Source: Sphingomonas sp. (GTDB lineage Bacteria; Pseudomonadota; Alphaproteobacteria; Sphingomonadales; Sphingomonadaceae). From it: a stretch of DNA of 64,000 nucleotides. The position numbers and the translations under genes are program-made. The stretch is taken from assembly GCF_019746665.1 (NCBI RefSeq), contig NZ_JAIERS010000005.1:339581-403580 (forward strand), in the 5' to 3' direction. Numbering within the stretch: position 1 is the stretch's first letter; every line of letters begins with the position of its first letter. Positions 40,531 through 51,100 of this stretch are shown piece by piece. The notes under the pieces are model-generated. The model was given only the letters and a program-made list of their open reading frames with translations. It ran no database searches and had not been told where the DNA came from.

Positions 40531-41240
40531 TGCTCGTCCAGCTGAAACAGCCGGCCGAGGCCAAGCGTCTGCAGCTCGATTTCCCCGGCGCTGCAACGGC
40601 GGTGCAGGCGGTATTGATCGAGCGCCAGGGCGGCGGCGACGGCACGCTCATCGCCACGGCCGAGATCGTCACCGGCACAGTGGTGGTCACCGTCTCGGCC
40701 GGGCTCGATGGCGAGCGCTATCTCGTCACCGTGCGCGCCGAGCTGGCGGGTGGCGAGACCGCCGAGCGCGAGATCGATCTGGCGATCGTCGACGGTGCCT
40801 GGGCGATGCCCGGCGGCGGCACGCCCTATCTGTCGATCGCCGATTTCGTCGGCCGGTTCGGCTTCGAAGAGACGGTGCGGATGACCGATGGCGACGGTTC
40901 CGGCCGGATCGATCGCGCGCTGCTGGTGGCGGCGCTGGCCGACGCCCAGGCGATCGCCGACGGCTATCTGGCGATCCGGTACCAGGTACCACTCGCGAGC
41001 GTGCCGCCGATCGTCGGCATGATCGTCGCGGACCTGGCGCGCGCGCGCCTCTATCCGCGCGGGGCGCCGGAGGGCATCGCCGATGCCGCCAAGCTCGCCG
41101 AGCAGCGGCTCAAGTCCATCCAGGCGGGCACGATGAACCTCGGCCTGCCGATCGCGCCGGCGCCGGCCACGGCCGAGGAAGCGCCGATCGTCTTCGTGCC
41201 CGGCAAGCGTGCCTACCCCGATGCGCTGGAGGGATATTGA
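40530..41240 (+). CDS. Mu gp36-like protein (DUF1320) with N-terminal extension
   Basis: A 236-residue protein. The C-terminal part is DUF1320: PYLSIADFVGRFGFEETVRM, RIDRALLVAALADAQAIADG, ARARLYPRGAPE. The first ~85 residues form an extra beta-rich domain (VQAVLIERQGGGDGTLIATA). Head-tail connector region. Confidence 0.8.
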   Translation: MLVQLKQPAEAKRLQLDFPGAATAVQAVLIERQGGGDGTLIATAEIVTGTVVVTVSAGLDGERYLVTVRAELAGGETAEREIDLAIVDGAWAMPGGGTPYLSIADFVGRFGFEETVRMTDGDGSGRIDRALLVAALADAQAIADGYLAIRYQVPLASVPPIVGMIVADLARARLYPRGAPEGIADAAKLAEQRLKSIQAGTMNLGLPIAPAPATAEEAPIVFVPGKRAYPDALEGY

Positions 41241-41755
41241 TGGCCGGCGGGCTTGAGTTCGATATCTCGGTCGATGACCAACTCGGCCCCGCGCTCGCCC
41301 GCGCGGTCGAGGCGGCGATCGATCTGACGCCGGCAATGGGCGATATCGCTGGCGAACTCGAAAAAGAGGCGGCCCGATCCTTTGAGTTCGAGCGCTCCCC
41401 AATTGGCGTGCCATGGAAGCCTTCGCGCCGCGCCATCGAAGAGGGCGGGCAGACGCTTTCGAAATCGGGAGATTTGCTCGGGTCGCTTGAGGCAAACTGG
41501 GGGAAGGACTTTGCCGAGGCCGGCCCTGAAACGTCAGGCGGTGCGGGGCGCTACGCCGCGATCCATCAATTCGGCGGCACGATCCGCCCGCGCCAGGCCA
41601 AGGCGCTGCGCGTCGGCAAGCGCTTCTTCGCCTCGGTGAAGATCCCCGCGCGCCCCTATCTCGGGTGGAACGACACGCTTGAGCGCTATGCGATCGACAC
41701 GCTGATCGAGCATATCGCCCGCGCCTTCCGCGCTGGCGGGGAGGCATCGGCGTGA
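41240..41755 (+). CDS. Virion morphogenesis protein (gpG/tail completion)
   Basis: A 171-residue protein with PF05069-like wording: ELEKEAARSFEFERSPIGVP, WKPSRR, SKSGDLLGSL, AIHQFGGTIRPR, RPYLGWND. It completes the tail-proximal connector by family. ATG overlaps the previous stop. Confidence 0.85.
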   Translation: MAGGLEFDISVDDQLGPALARAVEAAIDLTPAMGDIAGELEKEAARSFEFERSPIGVPWKPSRRAIEEGGQTLSKSGDLLGSLEANWGKDFAEAGPETSGGAGRYAAIHQFGGTIRPRQAKALRVGKRFFASVKIPARPYLGWNDTLERYAIDTLIEHIARAFRAGGEASA

Positions 41756-42105
41756 CCGCGATCTGCCCGAACTGCGGCTTCGATCTCACCCGCGACGAGC
41801 CGATGCATGTCGGCGGGTACCATTACGATCCGCGCGGCGGCTTCAGCGTGGGCGGCGTGGCGATCCCGCTGACGCCCAAGGAGATCGAGCTGGCCGGCGC
41901 GCTGTTCCGCGCGCGTGGCCGGATCATCCCCTATGACGCGCTGATCGATCGGCTCGACGTGACGGACCGCGTGGTGATCAGCGTCCATGTCCGGCGCATC
42001 CGCAAGAAGTTCAACGAGGCGGGGATGTTCAATCCGATCGGCGTCGCCCACGGCACCGGCCTGTTCTGGGGCGGGCAGCCCTTCGTGGACGGAGGCGCGG
42101 CATGA
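41752..42105 (+). CDS. Zinc-ribbon plus OmpR-like winged-helix protein
   Basis: A 117-residue protein. It begins ICPNCGFDLT (CxxC) and continues with an OmpR-type DNA-binding domain (GGVAIPLTPKEIELAGALFR, VISVHVRRIRKKFNEAG). GTGA overlaps the upstream gene. A DNA-binding regulator inside the tail-connector operon is unusual; it may control late genes or be used structurally. Confidence 0.75.
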   Translation: MTAICPNCGFDLTRDEPMHVGGYHYDPRGGFSVGGVAIPLTPKEIELAGALFRARGRIIPYDALIDRLDVTDRVVISVHVRRIRKKFNEAGMFNPIGVAHGTGLFWGGQPFVDGGAA

Positions 42106-42521
42106 TGCTCGCCCAGCAACCGATCGTCGAGCAGCTGCGCCGCGCCGGGGCCAAGAGCGCCGAGGGCGTGATCGAGTTCGCCGGCCAGGTGGAAGCGCCC
42201 CGGATGGTGCCCGCCTTTTTCGTGATCCCGACGCGCGAGCGCGCCGAGCCCAATGCCTATGCCGGCGCCCGCGACCAAAGGGTGAGCGTGGAGATCGGCG
42301 TGGTGATCGTGCTCGCCGGTGCCGCTCGTCACGGTCAATCGACCAGCGAGCAGCTGGTAGACGCATGCCAGCTCGCCGGCCGCGCGCTGACAGGCTGGAC
42401 CCATCCGCAGGCGAGCGCGCCCACCGATTATGCCGGGGGGGAGCTGCTCTCCACCAAGGACGGCCTGGTCATGTGGCTGATGCGCTTCGCCACCCGCTAC
42501 CACGAAAGGAAGCCGACATGA
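42102..42521 (+). CDS. Tail terminator-like protein (Mu gp37, DUF1834)
   Basis: A 139-residue protein: PAFFVIPTRERAEPNAYAGA, VSVEIGVVIVLAG, MWLMRFATRYHERKP. This order and position correspond to gp37/tail terminator proteins of Mu-like siphophages. Confidence 0.7.
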   Translation: MMLAQQPIVEQLRRAGAKSAEGVIEFAGQVEAPRMVPAFFVIPTRERAEPNAYAGARDQRVSVEIGVVIVLAGAARHGQSTSEQLVDACQLAGRALTGWTHPQASAPTDYAGGELLSTKDGLVMWLMRFATRYHERKPT

Positions 42522-42718
42522 GCCGCAATCGACAGCCGGCGAACGATGAACCGGCGCAGCCCACGCGACCGCGCGCCGTGGACGCCCAGGGCTATCAGCT
42601 CGCCGAGGACGGCCTGCCGCTCTCCGGCCCGGCGCGCGCCCGCGCGCTGCAGGATCGCGCCGCGACGCAAGGCGCCGCCGAACCCCAACCCCGCACGAAG
42701 ACCGATCAGGAGGGCTGA
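42518..42718 (+). CDS. Small phage protein (possibly gp38-like)
   Basis: A 66-residue, polar protein starting MSRNRQPANDEPAQPTRP. ATGA overlap. A short DUF2635-type protein occurs at the same place in Mu; resemblance here is slight. Confidence 0.5.
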   Translation: MSRNRQPANDEPAQPTRPRAVDAQGYQLAEDGLPLSGPARARALQDRAATQGAAEPQPRTKTDQEG

Positions 42719-42721
42719 CCC

Positions 42722-43654
42722 GTGGAAGACAACAAGCTGCTGCTCTTCAAGAAAGAGGGTGTGTATGCCACCGATTCGGCGCCGACGCTGGCCGCCAACG
42801 CGGTGCTTACCCGCAACTTCACCTCCAAGCCGATCGCGGCCGATCGCATCCAGCGCACGCTCGATCGGCCGGTGCGCGGCCGGACGAAGGACGGCACGAG
42901 CAACGAGCGCACCACCTTCAGCTACGAGATCGAGCTGGCGGGCTCCGGCGCCGCCGGCACCGCGCCGGGCTGGATGGAGCACCTGGAGGCCTGCGGCATG
43001 CTGGCGCCGACGCTCACCGCCGGCCAGGACGCGGTGCAGCGCTTCGCCCCCGTCGGCGCCGCGCTCAGCTCGGCGACGGCCTGGTACTATCGGGGTTCGC
43101 TCCTCGAGAAGGCCGTGGGCAGCCGGGGCACCTTCAGCCTGGATTTCACCGCCGGCGCCTATCCGTTCGCCAAGTTCGACATGACCGGGCTGCTCGGCGC
43201 GGTGCCGTTCACGGACCTGGCGCCGGCCGCGCCGACGCTCGATCGCTGGAAAGACCCCGTCGAGGTGAATACCGACAACACCGACGTGCTGATCGGCGGC
43301 TATGCGGTGGTGCTGCGATCGCTGACGATCGACGCCAACGCCGATATCGCGGTGCGCAACCTGGTGAACGGCCGCTACATCCAGCGCGGCAACCACGCGG
43401 CTACCGGCCGAACGGTGTTCGAACTGCCGACGATCGGCGCCCGCAACTATTTCGCCGATCTGCGCGCAAATGCCGAGATCGCGCTCAGCGTGGTCCACGG
43501 CATCGCCGCCGGCAACATCGTCCAGCTCGACGCATCGCGCCTGCAGGTCACCGATATCGAGCTCGGCGAGCAGAACAACGTGCTGGAAGCGACGATGACG
43601 TTCGGCCTGAACGTCGGCGCGACCAATGACGATCTCGTCATCACGGCCAAGTAA
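42722..43654 (+). CDS. Tail tube protein
   Basis: A 310-residue protein starting at GTG: NKLLLFKKEGVYATDSAPTL, TTFSYEIELAGSGAAG, and a later TMTFGLNVGATNDDL. This fits siphovirus tail tube proteins of Mu-like phages such as B3 and D3112. No contractile sheath gene is present anywhere in the window, so the tail should be flexible. Confidence 0.8.
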   Translation: MEDNKLLLFKKEGVYATDSAPTLAANAVLTRNFTSKPIAADRIQRTLDRPVRGRTKDGTSNERTTFSYEIELAGSGAAGTAPGWMEHLEACGMLAPTLTAGQDAVQRFAPVGAALSSATAWYYRGSLLEKAVGSRGTFSLDFTAGAYPFAKFDMTGLLGAVPFTDLAPAAPTLDRWKDPVEVNTDNTDVLIGGYAVVLRSLTIDANADIAVRNLVNGRYIQRGNHAATGRTVFELPTIGARNYFADLRANAEIALSVVHGIAAGNIVQLDASRLQVTDIELGEQNNVLEATMTFGLNVGATNDDLVITAK

Positions 43655-43664
43655 GGGGGCGAGC

Positions 43665-44090
43665 ATGGCGTACAAGATCGTCAAGGAGCGCAAGGCCTGG
43701 TGGCCGGTGAGCTGGAAGGGCGTGGGCGAAGACGGTGAGATCATCACCAACAAGATCGAGCTGCGCTTCCGTCTGCTGAAGGTGGACGAGGCGGTGAAGA
43801 TCGCCCTGGCCGTTGACGGCGTGCGCGCGGCCGAGGCGACGCCGACCGGCGATGGCAGCGATCCCGCCACCGTGGCGGCGGCGATCGCCGCGCTCCCCGT
43901 CCGCTATGCCGACCTGGTGATGCAGATCGCCGATGATTGGCGGGGCGTGCAGGCCGAGAATGGCGAGCCGCTGCCGTTCGGCGCCGACAACCTTGCCCTG
44001 CTGATGAACGAGCCCGGGCTGTTCGGCCATGTGTTCGAGGCGTTCCGCGACTGCATCAATGCCCGCGAGGAAGCCAAGGCGGGAAACTGA
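43665..44090 (+). CDS. Tail assembly chaperone, N-terminal product (gpG-like)
   Basis: A 141-residue protein starting MAYKIVKERKAWWPVSWKGV. It ends AKAGN-stop exactly at the slippery GGGAAAC, after which a second reading frame continues the protein. In siphophages the short chaperone and its frameshift product coat the tape measure protein before tube growth. GGGGCGAG precedes the ATG. Confidence 0.82.
   Translation: MAYKIVKERKAWWPVSWKGVGEDGEIITNKIELRFRLLKVDEAVKIALAVDGVRAAEATPTGDGSDPATVAAAIAALPVRYADLVMQIADDWRGVQAENGEPLPFGADNLALLMNEPGLFGHVFEAFRDCINAREEAKAGN
44081..44087 (+). promoter_or_regulatory. Programmed -1 ribosomal frameshift site (G GGA AAC)
   Basis: GGGAAAC lies in the correct register (gcG GGA AAC tga), directly before the stop of the chaperone gene. 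Ten bases downstream is the palindrome CGCCCAGGCCTGGGCG (44098-44113), a candidate stimulatory hairpin. Slippage by -1 opens the frame to 44407. Confidence 0.8.
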
Positions 44091-44407
44091 AGGCCGTCGC
44101 CCAGGCCTGGGCGCGGGGCCGGAGCGGCGGAAAGCAGGCGGATGATCCGCTCAGCCGCGCCGCCCAGGCCGCTCGCCCCGGCCGGGTTGAAGCGACCGAG
44201 ATAGTCGAGGAAGACGTGCCCGTGATCGAGCTGTTCTTCGCGCTCGCGACCCAGTGGCGCCGCCACCCGATGACGGGGACGCGGCTGGGGCTCGATTACC
44301 CGTCGATCGAGCCGGCGGCGCGGCTGCTGGGGATCGAGATGACGCCCGCGCGATTCGCCGATCTGCAGGTGATGGAGGGCGCGGCGCTCGCCGCGTTCCC
44401 GGCATGA
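44087..44407 (+). CDS. Tail assembly chaperone, frameshift extension (gpGT-like)
   Basis: This 106-residue extension (LKAVAQAWARGRSGG ... VIELFFALATQWRRHPMTG) has no start codon of its own and is reached from 43665 by a -1 shift, giving a ~247-residue product. It contains the family's IELFFALATQW-type motif. It overlaps the tape measure start by ATGA. Confidence 0.78.
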   Translation: MKAVAQAWARGRSGGKQADDPLSRAAQAARPGRVEATEIVEEDVPVIELFFALATQWRRHPMTGTRLGLDYPSIEPAARLLGIEMTPARFADLQVMEGAALAAFPA

Positions 44408-47400
44408 CCGATCTTGTCGTTGCGGTACGCCTTAAGGCGGACGGGTCCGGCCTGGTCGGCCAGATGCGACTGTCGAAAGAGTCGGTCGACGAGCTGAAGC
44501 GCGCGACCGAGAAGGCTGGCAACTCGGCCGAGGGCATGGCGGCCGACATGACCCGCGCCGGCGCGGCGGCCGAAAAGGCGGGCGCTTCGGCGGAACGCGC
44601 GGCCAGCTCGATCCTGGACATGGCGGTGGCCAATGCCCGCGCGGAACGGGCGGCGAAGGAGCTGAAGACCGCCCAGGAAGCGCTGGCCGCCGCCGTGGAG
44701 GCGGGCAGCGGAGAGCAGGTCGCCGCCGCCAACCGCGTCGCGGCGGCGCAGCAGAACCTGGTGCAGGCCCAGGGCGAGGTGACGCGCGCCAGCCGGCAGG
44801 CCGAACAGGCCGGTACGGCGGCGACGCGGTCGCTCGGCGCGCAGCGCGCGGGCTATGCCCAGCTCGGCTTCCAGATCCAGGACATTACCCAGTCGATCGC
44901 GCTCGGCACCAACGCGTTCACTATCCTGGCGCAACAGGGCGGCCAGACCGCCTCGGCGGTGAGCCAGCTCGGCTTGACCGGGGTGGGCGGGCGCGTCGCG
45001 GCGTTCTTCGCCGGCCCTTGGGGCGCGGCGATCCTCGCCGGTACCGCTGTGCTTGGCCCGTTTGTCGCCGAGCTGTTCAACACAAAGAAGGCCGTCGAAG
45101 AAGTTACGCTCGCGGGCGATGCTCTTGCCGACGCCCAGGGCGTGCTCGGCAAAGTCTTCGATCTCACCACCGGCAAGCTGAAGGACAACACGGCGGCGCT
45201 GCTGCTGAACGCGCGTGCCAAGGAGATCAACCTCCGGGCCAGTGCGCTGGAAAAGCAGCAAAGCGCCATCGGCGTGTTCGGCCGCGTCGACCAGGCCGAT
45301 ACCTTTAGTCAGATCGTCGGCACGCTACAAAGCGGCTATACCGGGGTGAACGCATACGCGGTGGGCCGGCAGGTTCGCGACCTGGCCGCACGCGCCGAGG
45401 CAGCCAGGCAGCTGACAGCACCGTCTCGAACAAAGGAAGAGCAAGCCCTCGGCGCCAGGCAGCTTGACGGCATCATCCAAGAGGCCAGCCGCGCTGATTT
45501 CCGCAGCTCGTCGGTCACGCGGAAACAATTCATCGACGCCGTGATCGCGGTAGCTGACTCGCGTAATGAAAATGCCGTTGCCAACCTGATCAACAAGTCG
45601 CTGGCCGACGGGCGGCTTGCCCCCGAACTCCGCCAGGACGCCAAGGCGAAGAAGCCCAAGTCCGGCGCCGCGCTGGCCCAGTTCGGCGAGAGCGCCGGCG
45701 ATCGGCTCGCGGCGATCGTCACGCGCTATCAGGACCTGCCGGCGCCGGTGCGCGAAGTCGAGCAATCGCTCAACCAGCTCGACGCGATCGCGCGCGAGCT
45801 GGAGCAGCGCAAACCGCCCAATTACGCCGCGCTCAAGCAGCAGCTGGAGGACGCGCGGGCGGCGGTGATCGGCGGGCGCGATCGCGGGCTTGCCCAGGAA
45901 ATCGAGAAGATCGGCGATGGTTTCGACCAGACCGGCGCCGCCGCGAAGCGGGCGAGCGAAGGGACCGAGCGGCTTTCCTCGATCGTCCGCTACCTAAACG
46001 CCAATCTGAAGGACAATCCTGGCTTTGAGCCCCTGATCGAGCAGGCGGAGCGAGCGCAGGCGGCGATCGACGCTTCCGTCCTTCGGCCTTATCGCGAACT
46101 GGTCACCGGCCAGCGCGAGCAGATCGAGGCGAACAACCTGATCCTGCGCGGCCGCGAGGACGAAGCCCAAGCGCTGCAGCTGATCAATGGCCTAAAGCGC
46201 GCTGGCCTTGTGCTGACCCAGCAGCAGCAGGACGCAATCCTGCTTGGCGTGCAGGCCACCCGCCAGCAGGCGCGCGAGCTGGAGGTGCTGCAGCGGCGCC
46301 AGCAGAATCTGATCGGCTTCCTGGGGGATGCGCGCGGCTCGATTGCGCGTGCCTTCGCCGGGGAGAGCACCGATATCGCCGGCGACATCGTCCAGTCGTT
46401 CCGCCGCGCCTTCGCCGAGCAGCTGACTGAGCAGCTCTTCGGGAACCTGTTTCGCGACCTTACCGATCGCGTTTTAGGTCGCAGCAAGATCGAGGCGCCG
46501 GCCGACCGGTTCAAGGCGGCGGTCGACCAGACCATCAACCCGCTTGGCAATCTCGCCGGCGAGGCGGCTAGTGCGGCTGCGAGCCTTCGTCAGGTTGCCG
46601 CCTCGGGTGTTGCCGGCAGCGATCCGGCGACCCGGGCGCTGCTTGCCGCGAACAAAATCTCCCCGAACTCGATACTAGGTGCCACGGTCGCGCTGTTCGG
46701 GCAGCGCGCCACCGGATTGGGCGGTGGCTCGGCCTATGACGGGGCAGAGGTCACCGTCACCGCCAATCGCCTGAAAAGGTCCGACGACACCATCAGCAGC
46801 CTTCAAGGGCTCCTCAGGGAGTTCCTGACGAAGGGGCTCAAGATCGAGTCGAGCAGCTTGAACAAGCTCGGCGACGTGATCGGCACCGGATTGAAGGGTG
46901 CAGGGACCGGGCTCGCCGTCGCCGGGTTGGGCCAAGCACTGGGCATCAAGCTCGATAGTGGCGGGGCGGCGATCGGCGGGGCGGCCGGTGGGCTCCTGGG
47001 CAAGCTGTTTCCCAAAATCCCTGGCCTCGACATTGTTGGCGGGTTGGTTGGCGGCTTATTTGGAAGTCTTTTTGCCCCGACGCCCAAGGCGAAATCGGGG
47101 GCGATCACCAGCGTCGACGGCAAGGTAGAAATCAGCGGCAATAATGGCGACGCCAAGAATTCGGTCGCCCAAGCCGTCGGCCAGGTGCAGGCCGGGCTGC
47201 AGCAGATCGCCGATCAGCTCGGCGCCGATATCGGCAATTTCAGCGTCTCGATCGCCAAGTACAAAACCAGCTTCCGCGTCGACCCGACGGGCTCAGGCTC
47301 GGACGGCGGCAAATATGGCGACAAGCTGCCGGGCCTGGGCAAGTTCGACGATAACGACATCCAGGGCGCGGTGGGTTTCGCGATCGCCGACGCGATCAAG

Positions 47401-48195
47401 GATGGCGCGATCAAGGGCATCAGCCCGGCGGTTGCAAAGGCGCTGCAAAGCTCGACCGACGTAAACAAGGCGCTGCGCGAGGCGCTGAAAGTGCGCGACC
47501 TGGAAGCGTTCATCGGTGGGCCGGCGGCCGCGCTGAAGAAGTCCTTCGACGATTTCGATCGCCTCGCCGACGAGCGCGTCGAGCTGGCCAAGAAATACAG
47601 CCTCGATCTGGTCGAGCTGGAGAAAAAGACCGGCGAGGCGCGCGCCAAGCTGGTCGCCGACACGCTGCAGGCGAACACGGGCGAGCTGCAATCGCTGCTC
47701 GATTCAATCAAGTTCGGCGATCTGTTCGAGGGAACGGCGGCCGAGAAGCGCCGCCAGCTGATCGACCAGGTCGACAAGGCGCAGGCGGATCAGGCGGCGG
47801 GCGTTGAAGGTGCTGGTGCGAAGCTAGCCCAGCTCTATCAGCAGCTGCTCAGCAACAGCCGCGACGCGTTCGGTACCGCCGGCTCGGAATATGCGGCGGA
47901 TCGCTCGCGAGCGGTCGCTGGCGCCGAGGCGGCGATCAAGGCCGAGCAGGACAGGATCAATCGCGCCGCCGGGCTGCAGCAGGCGGCGGTCGATGCCGCC
48001 CAGCAGAGCAACACCCTGCTCGACGAAATCGCCAGCCTCACCGCCACCACCAACGGCAAGCTCGATACGCTGATCGGCGCGGTCCAGGGCGGCGGCGAGG
48101 GCGATCTGTCGCGCATCACCACCACCCTCGGCGATTACGGCAATTGGTGGGACGCGCCCCAGCTGGGCCTTACGATCCGGAACTCCCTGGTATGA
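44404..48195 (+). CDS. Tape measure protein
   Basis: A 1263-residue protein, the largest classical tail gene, directly after the chaperones. It has long Ala/Glu/Gln-rich coiled coils (residues 30-180, several later), a hydrophobic patch (QLGFQIQDITQSIALGTNAF, VGGRVAAFFAGPWGAAIL), and a Gly-rich hydrophobic region (GKLFPKIPGLDIVGGLVGGL) that may insert in membranes. It sets tail length and is injected. Confidence 0.9.
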   Translation: MTDLVVAVRLKADGSGLVGQMRLSKESVDELKRATEKAGNSAEGMAADMTRAGAAAEKAGASAERAASSILDMAVANARAERAAKELKTAQEALAAAVEAGSGEQVAAANRVAAAQQNLVQAQGEVTRASRQAEQAGTAATRSLGAQRAGYAQLGFQIQDITQSIALGTNAFTILAQQGGQTASAVSQLGLTGVGGRVAAFFAGPWGAAILAGTAVLGPFVAELFNTKKAVEEVTLAGDALADAQGVLGKVFDLTTGKLKDNTAALLLNARAKEINLRASALEKQQSAIGVFGRVDQADTFSQIVGTLQSGYTGVNAYAVGRQVRDLAARAEAARQLTAPSRTKEEQALGARQLDGIIQEASRADFRSSSVTRKQFIDAVIAVADSRNENAVANLINKSLADGRLAPELRQDAKAKKPKSGAALAQFGESAGDRLAAIVTRYQDLPAPVREVEQSLNQLDAIARELEQRKPPNYAALKQQLEDARAAVIGGRDRGLAQEIEKIGDGFDQTGAAAKRASEGTERLSSIVRYLNANLKDNPGFEPLIEQAERAQAAIDASVLRPYRELVTGQREQIEANNLILRGREDEAQALQLINGLKRAGLVLTQQQQDAILLGVQATRQQARELEVLQRRQQNLIGFLGDARGSIARAFAGESTDIAGDIVQSFRRAFAEQLTEQLFGNLFRDLTDRVLGRSKIEAPADRFKAAVDQTINPLGNLAGEAASAAASLRQVAASGVAGSDPATRALLAANKISPNSILGATVALFGQRATGLGGGSAYDGAEVTVTANRLKRSDDTISSLQGLLREFLTKGLKIESSSLNKLGDVIGTGLKGAGTGLAVAGLGQALGIKLDSGGAAIGGAAGGLLGKLFPKIPGLDIVGGLVGGLFGSLFAPTPKAKSGAITSVDGKVEISGNNGDAKNSVAQAVGQVQAGLQQIADQLGADIGNFSVSIAKYKTSFRVDPTGSGSDGGKYGDKLPGLGKFDDNDIQGAVGFAIADAIKDGAIKGISPAVAKALQSSTDVNKALREALKVRDLEAFIGGPAAALKKSFDDFDRLADERVELAKKYSLDLVELEKKTGEARAKLVADTLQANTGELQSLLDSIKFGDLFEGTAAEKRRQLIDQVDKAQADQAAGVEGAGAKLAQLYQQLLSNSRDAFGTAGSEYAADRSRAVAGAEAAIKAEQDRINRAAGLQQAAVDAAQQSNTLLDEIASLTATTNGKLDTLIGAVQGGGEGDLSRITTTLGDYGNWWDAPQLGLTIRNSLV

Positions 48196-51100
48196 GCGAG
48201 TTGATCCTGGTCGAGGCGCAGCCCTGGGCGCCCGACGGCACGCCGGTCGCGGTGCGGCTCGCCGGCGGCGGTTCGCGTGGCTACACCCATCGCGGGTTCC
48301 TCGATTGGGTTCCCGGCATTGCCAGCAAGCCGCGCTTCACGGCGCAGATCGGCTTCAATGTGGCGGACGGCGGCTTCACCGGTGGTGCCGTCCCGACCAC
48401 GGGCGCTTTGGGGTTCCTGCCGAGCGACCCCGCCGTGATCTCGGCGCTGGCGCAATTGGTATGGACCGACGCGCCGATCACCGTTTGGGTGGGGGATGAC
48501 GATCTCGCCGATCCGGTATGGACCACGCTGTTGGTGGGCACGGTCGCCGGGATGATCGCCCGTGGCGGGCAGGCGAGCTTCACCATTGCCGATCTCTCGC
48601 GCGATCTGGCCAAGCCGCTGCTGACCGATCGCTTCGCCGGTACTGGCGGCGTCGAGGGCATCCCCGAGGCGAAGGAGCGGATCAAGCGGCGCAGCTGGGG
48701 ACGGTGCTGGAACGTCGAGGCGCGCATCCTCGACAAGGCGAACAGCATCTACGAGCTGGGCGATCCCGCCCGCCCGCTGCTCGCGATCGACGCGGTGAAG
48801 GACAAGGGGCGCGCGGCCGACCAGGTGACCGTGCTTGGCTGGCAGGGCAGCGTCGCCGCCACCTTCGCCGCACTGCAGGCAGCATCGGCGCCGGCCGGGG
48901 GGGCGGTGGTCGCACCGTCGATCGGGTGCGTGAAATGGTGGACCCAGCCGGCGGGGCCGTTGACGGCCGATCTCCGTGGCGAAACTGGGACGGGTTATGT
49001 CGAGAGCTGTGCGGCGATCGCCGCGCGGGTGATCGCCGCGCGGGCGCCCACGATGGCGGTGACCGGCTTGGCCGAGGCGATTGCGGCGCGGCCGGGCGCG
49101 TGCGGGCTTCACGTCGACCAGGACAGCGAGACCGCCGGCCAGGCACTCGATCGCCTGCTGCTCGGCGCCTCGCTGTTGTGGATCGTCGAGCCCACCGGCG
49201 TGGTGCGGCTCGCGCCGATCGCGTTCACCGGCGCCGTAGAGACCCAGGTGGCGATCGAGGCAGAGCGCGAGGCGGTGTACAAGCCCGTCACCGAGCGGTT
49301 GCTCGGCTATCAGCGCAATCAGCGCCAGCACAGCGATGGTGAGCTGAGCGCGGTGTTCCAGGCGAGCGACGGTACCTATCGCGACGGCACGCCGATCGAG
49401 GATCTGAAACCAGCCGAGCGCGGGGCCAACGTCACCCAAACCAACGTCGCCGCCGCGATCAGCGGCCAGGGCGCCTTGGCGACGCGCAGCACCGTGACCG
49501 ACGGCTATCTGGGCGGCGCGCTCTCGGTGCGTCTCGCTCCGCACCCACTCAACAGCAATTTCCTCGGTACCGACACGATCGCCTATCCGGGCGGCGCCGG
49601 GGTGAGCGCGCTTCAGCCTCAGGAGGCTGGCGCCAACGTCACCGAGGCGCGGGTGGCAAGCGCGATCGCGGGCCAGGGTGCGCTCGCGACAATCAGCAGC
49701 CTGGGGTACGGCTCGCCTCTCCTTACTGGGTTCGGGGGCCTGGCGCCGCTCGATCGCGTCCGGTTGGGGGTACTGGGCGCCGGCGGGATCGTGAACGCCG
49801 CCAATTCGCAGTGGCTGGGCGATGCCGACTTGATCACGCTGCTCGGCACGGCAGCAGCGATTTCGGGGCAAGGCGCGCTCGCGACGCGCAGCACCGTGAC
49901 GGACGGCTATCTGGGCGGCGCGCTCTCGGTGCGTCTCGCTCCGCACCCGCTCAACAGCAACTACTTAGGGACGGACACGATCGCTTATCCTGGCGGGACC
50001 GGGGTCAGCGCGCTCCAGCCCCAGGAAGCCGGCGCGAATGTGACTGAGGCTCGGGTGGCAAGCGCGATCAGCGGACAGTCGGCTTGGGCTACCTATGGCG
50101 CAGTGGCACCGGTGACGGTCGCAGCACGGGTGAGCCGGATTCAGGATGACGGCTACATCTACAGCTCCAGCGTGTACAACGACATTGGCAGCGCCGGCGT
50201 GTTGCGAGACCGGTGGCCAGCGGAGTTCGGTGCCAACGTTACCGAGAGCCGGGTGGCGAGTGCGATCGCCGGGCAAGGTGCATTGGCAACTCAGAACAAT
50301 GCAGGCTGGTCGCAGATCACCAGCGTGCCGACGCGGCTTCGCCCGAGCCCGATCTTCGGCGAGAGCTGGCTCGATATCAGCGTGTTGCCCTATTCGAATG
50401 GGGCCGGCGTCGACACGCTGCGGCCGCAGGAAGCCGGCGCGAATGTCACCGAAACCAGGGTGGCGAGCGCGATCAGCGGCCAGGGTGCGCTCGCGACGAT
50501 CAGCAGCTTGGGGTACGGCTCGCCCCTCCTTACCGGGTTCGGGGGGCTAGCCCCGCTCGATCGCGTCCGTTTGGGGGTGCTGGGAGCCGGCGGGATCGTG
50601 AACGCCGCCAATTCGCAGTGGCTGGGCGATGCCGACTTGATCACGCTGCTCGGCACGGCAGCAGCGATTTCGGGGCAAGGCGCGCTCGCGACGCGCAGCA
50701 CCGTGACGGACGGCTATCTGGGCGGCGCGCTCTCGGTGCGTCTCGCTCCGCACCCGCTCAACAGCAACTATCTGGGCACCGACACGATCGCCTATCCAGG
50801 CGGCGCCGGGGTGAGCGCGCTTCAGCCGCAGGAGGCTGGCGCCAACGTCACCGAGGCGCGGGTGGCGAGCGCGATCAGCGGACAGTCGGCTTGGGCTACC
50901 TATGGCGCAGTGGCACCGGTGACGGTAGCAGCACGGGTGAGCCGGATTCAGGATGACGGCTACATCTACAGCTCCAGCGTGTACAACGACATTGGCAGCG
51001 CCGGCGTGTTGCGAGACCGGTGGCCAGCGGAGTTCGGTGCCAACGTCACCGAGGCGCGGGTGGCGAGCGGGATCGCGGGCCAGGGTGCGCTCGCGACGAT

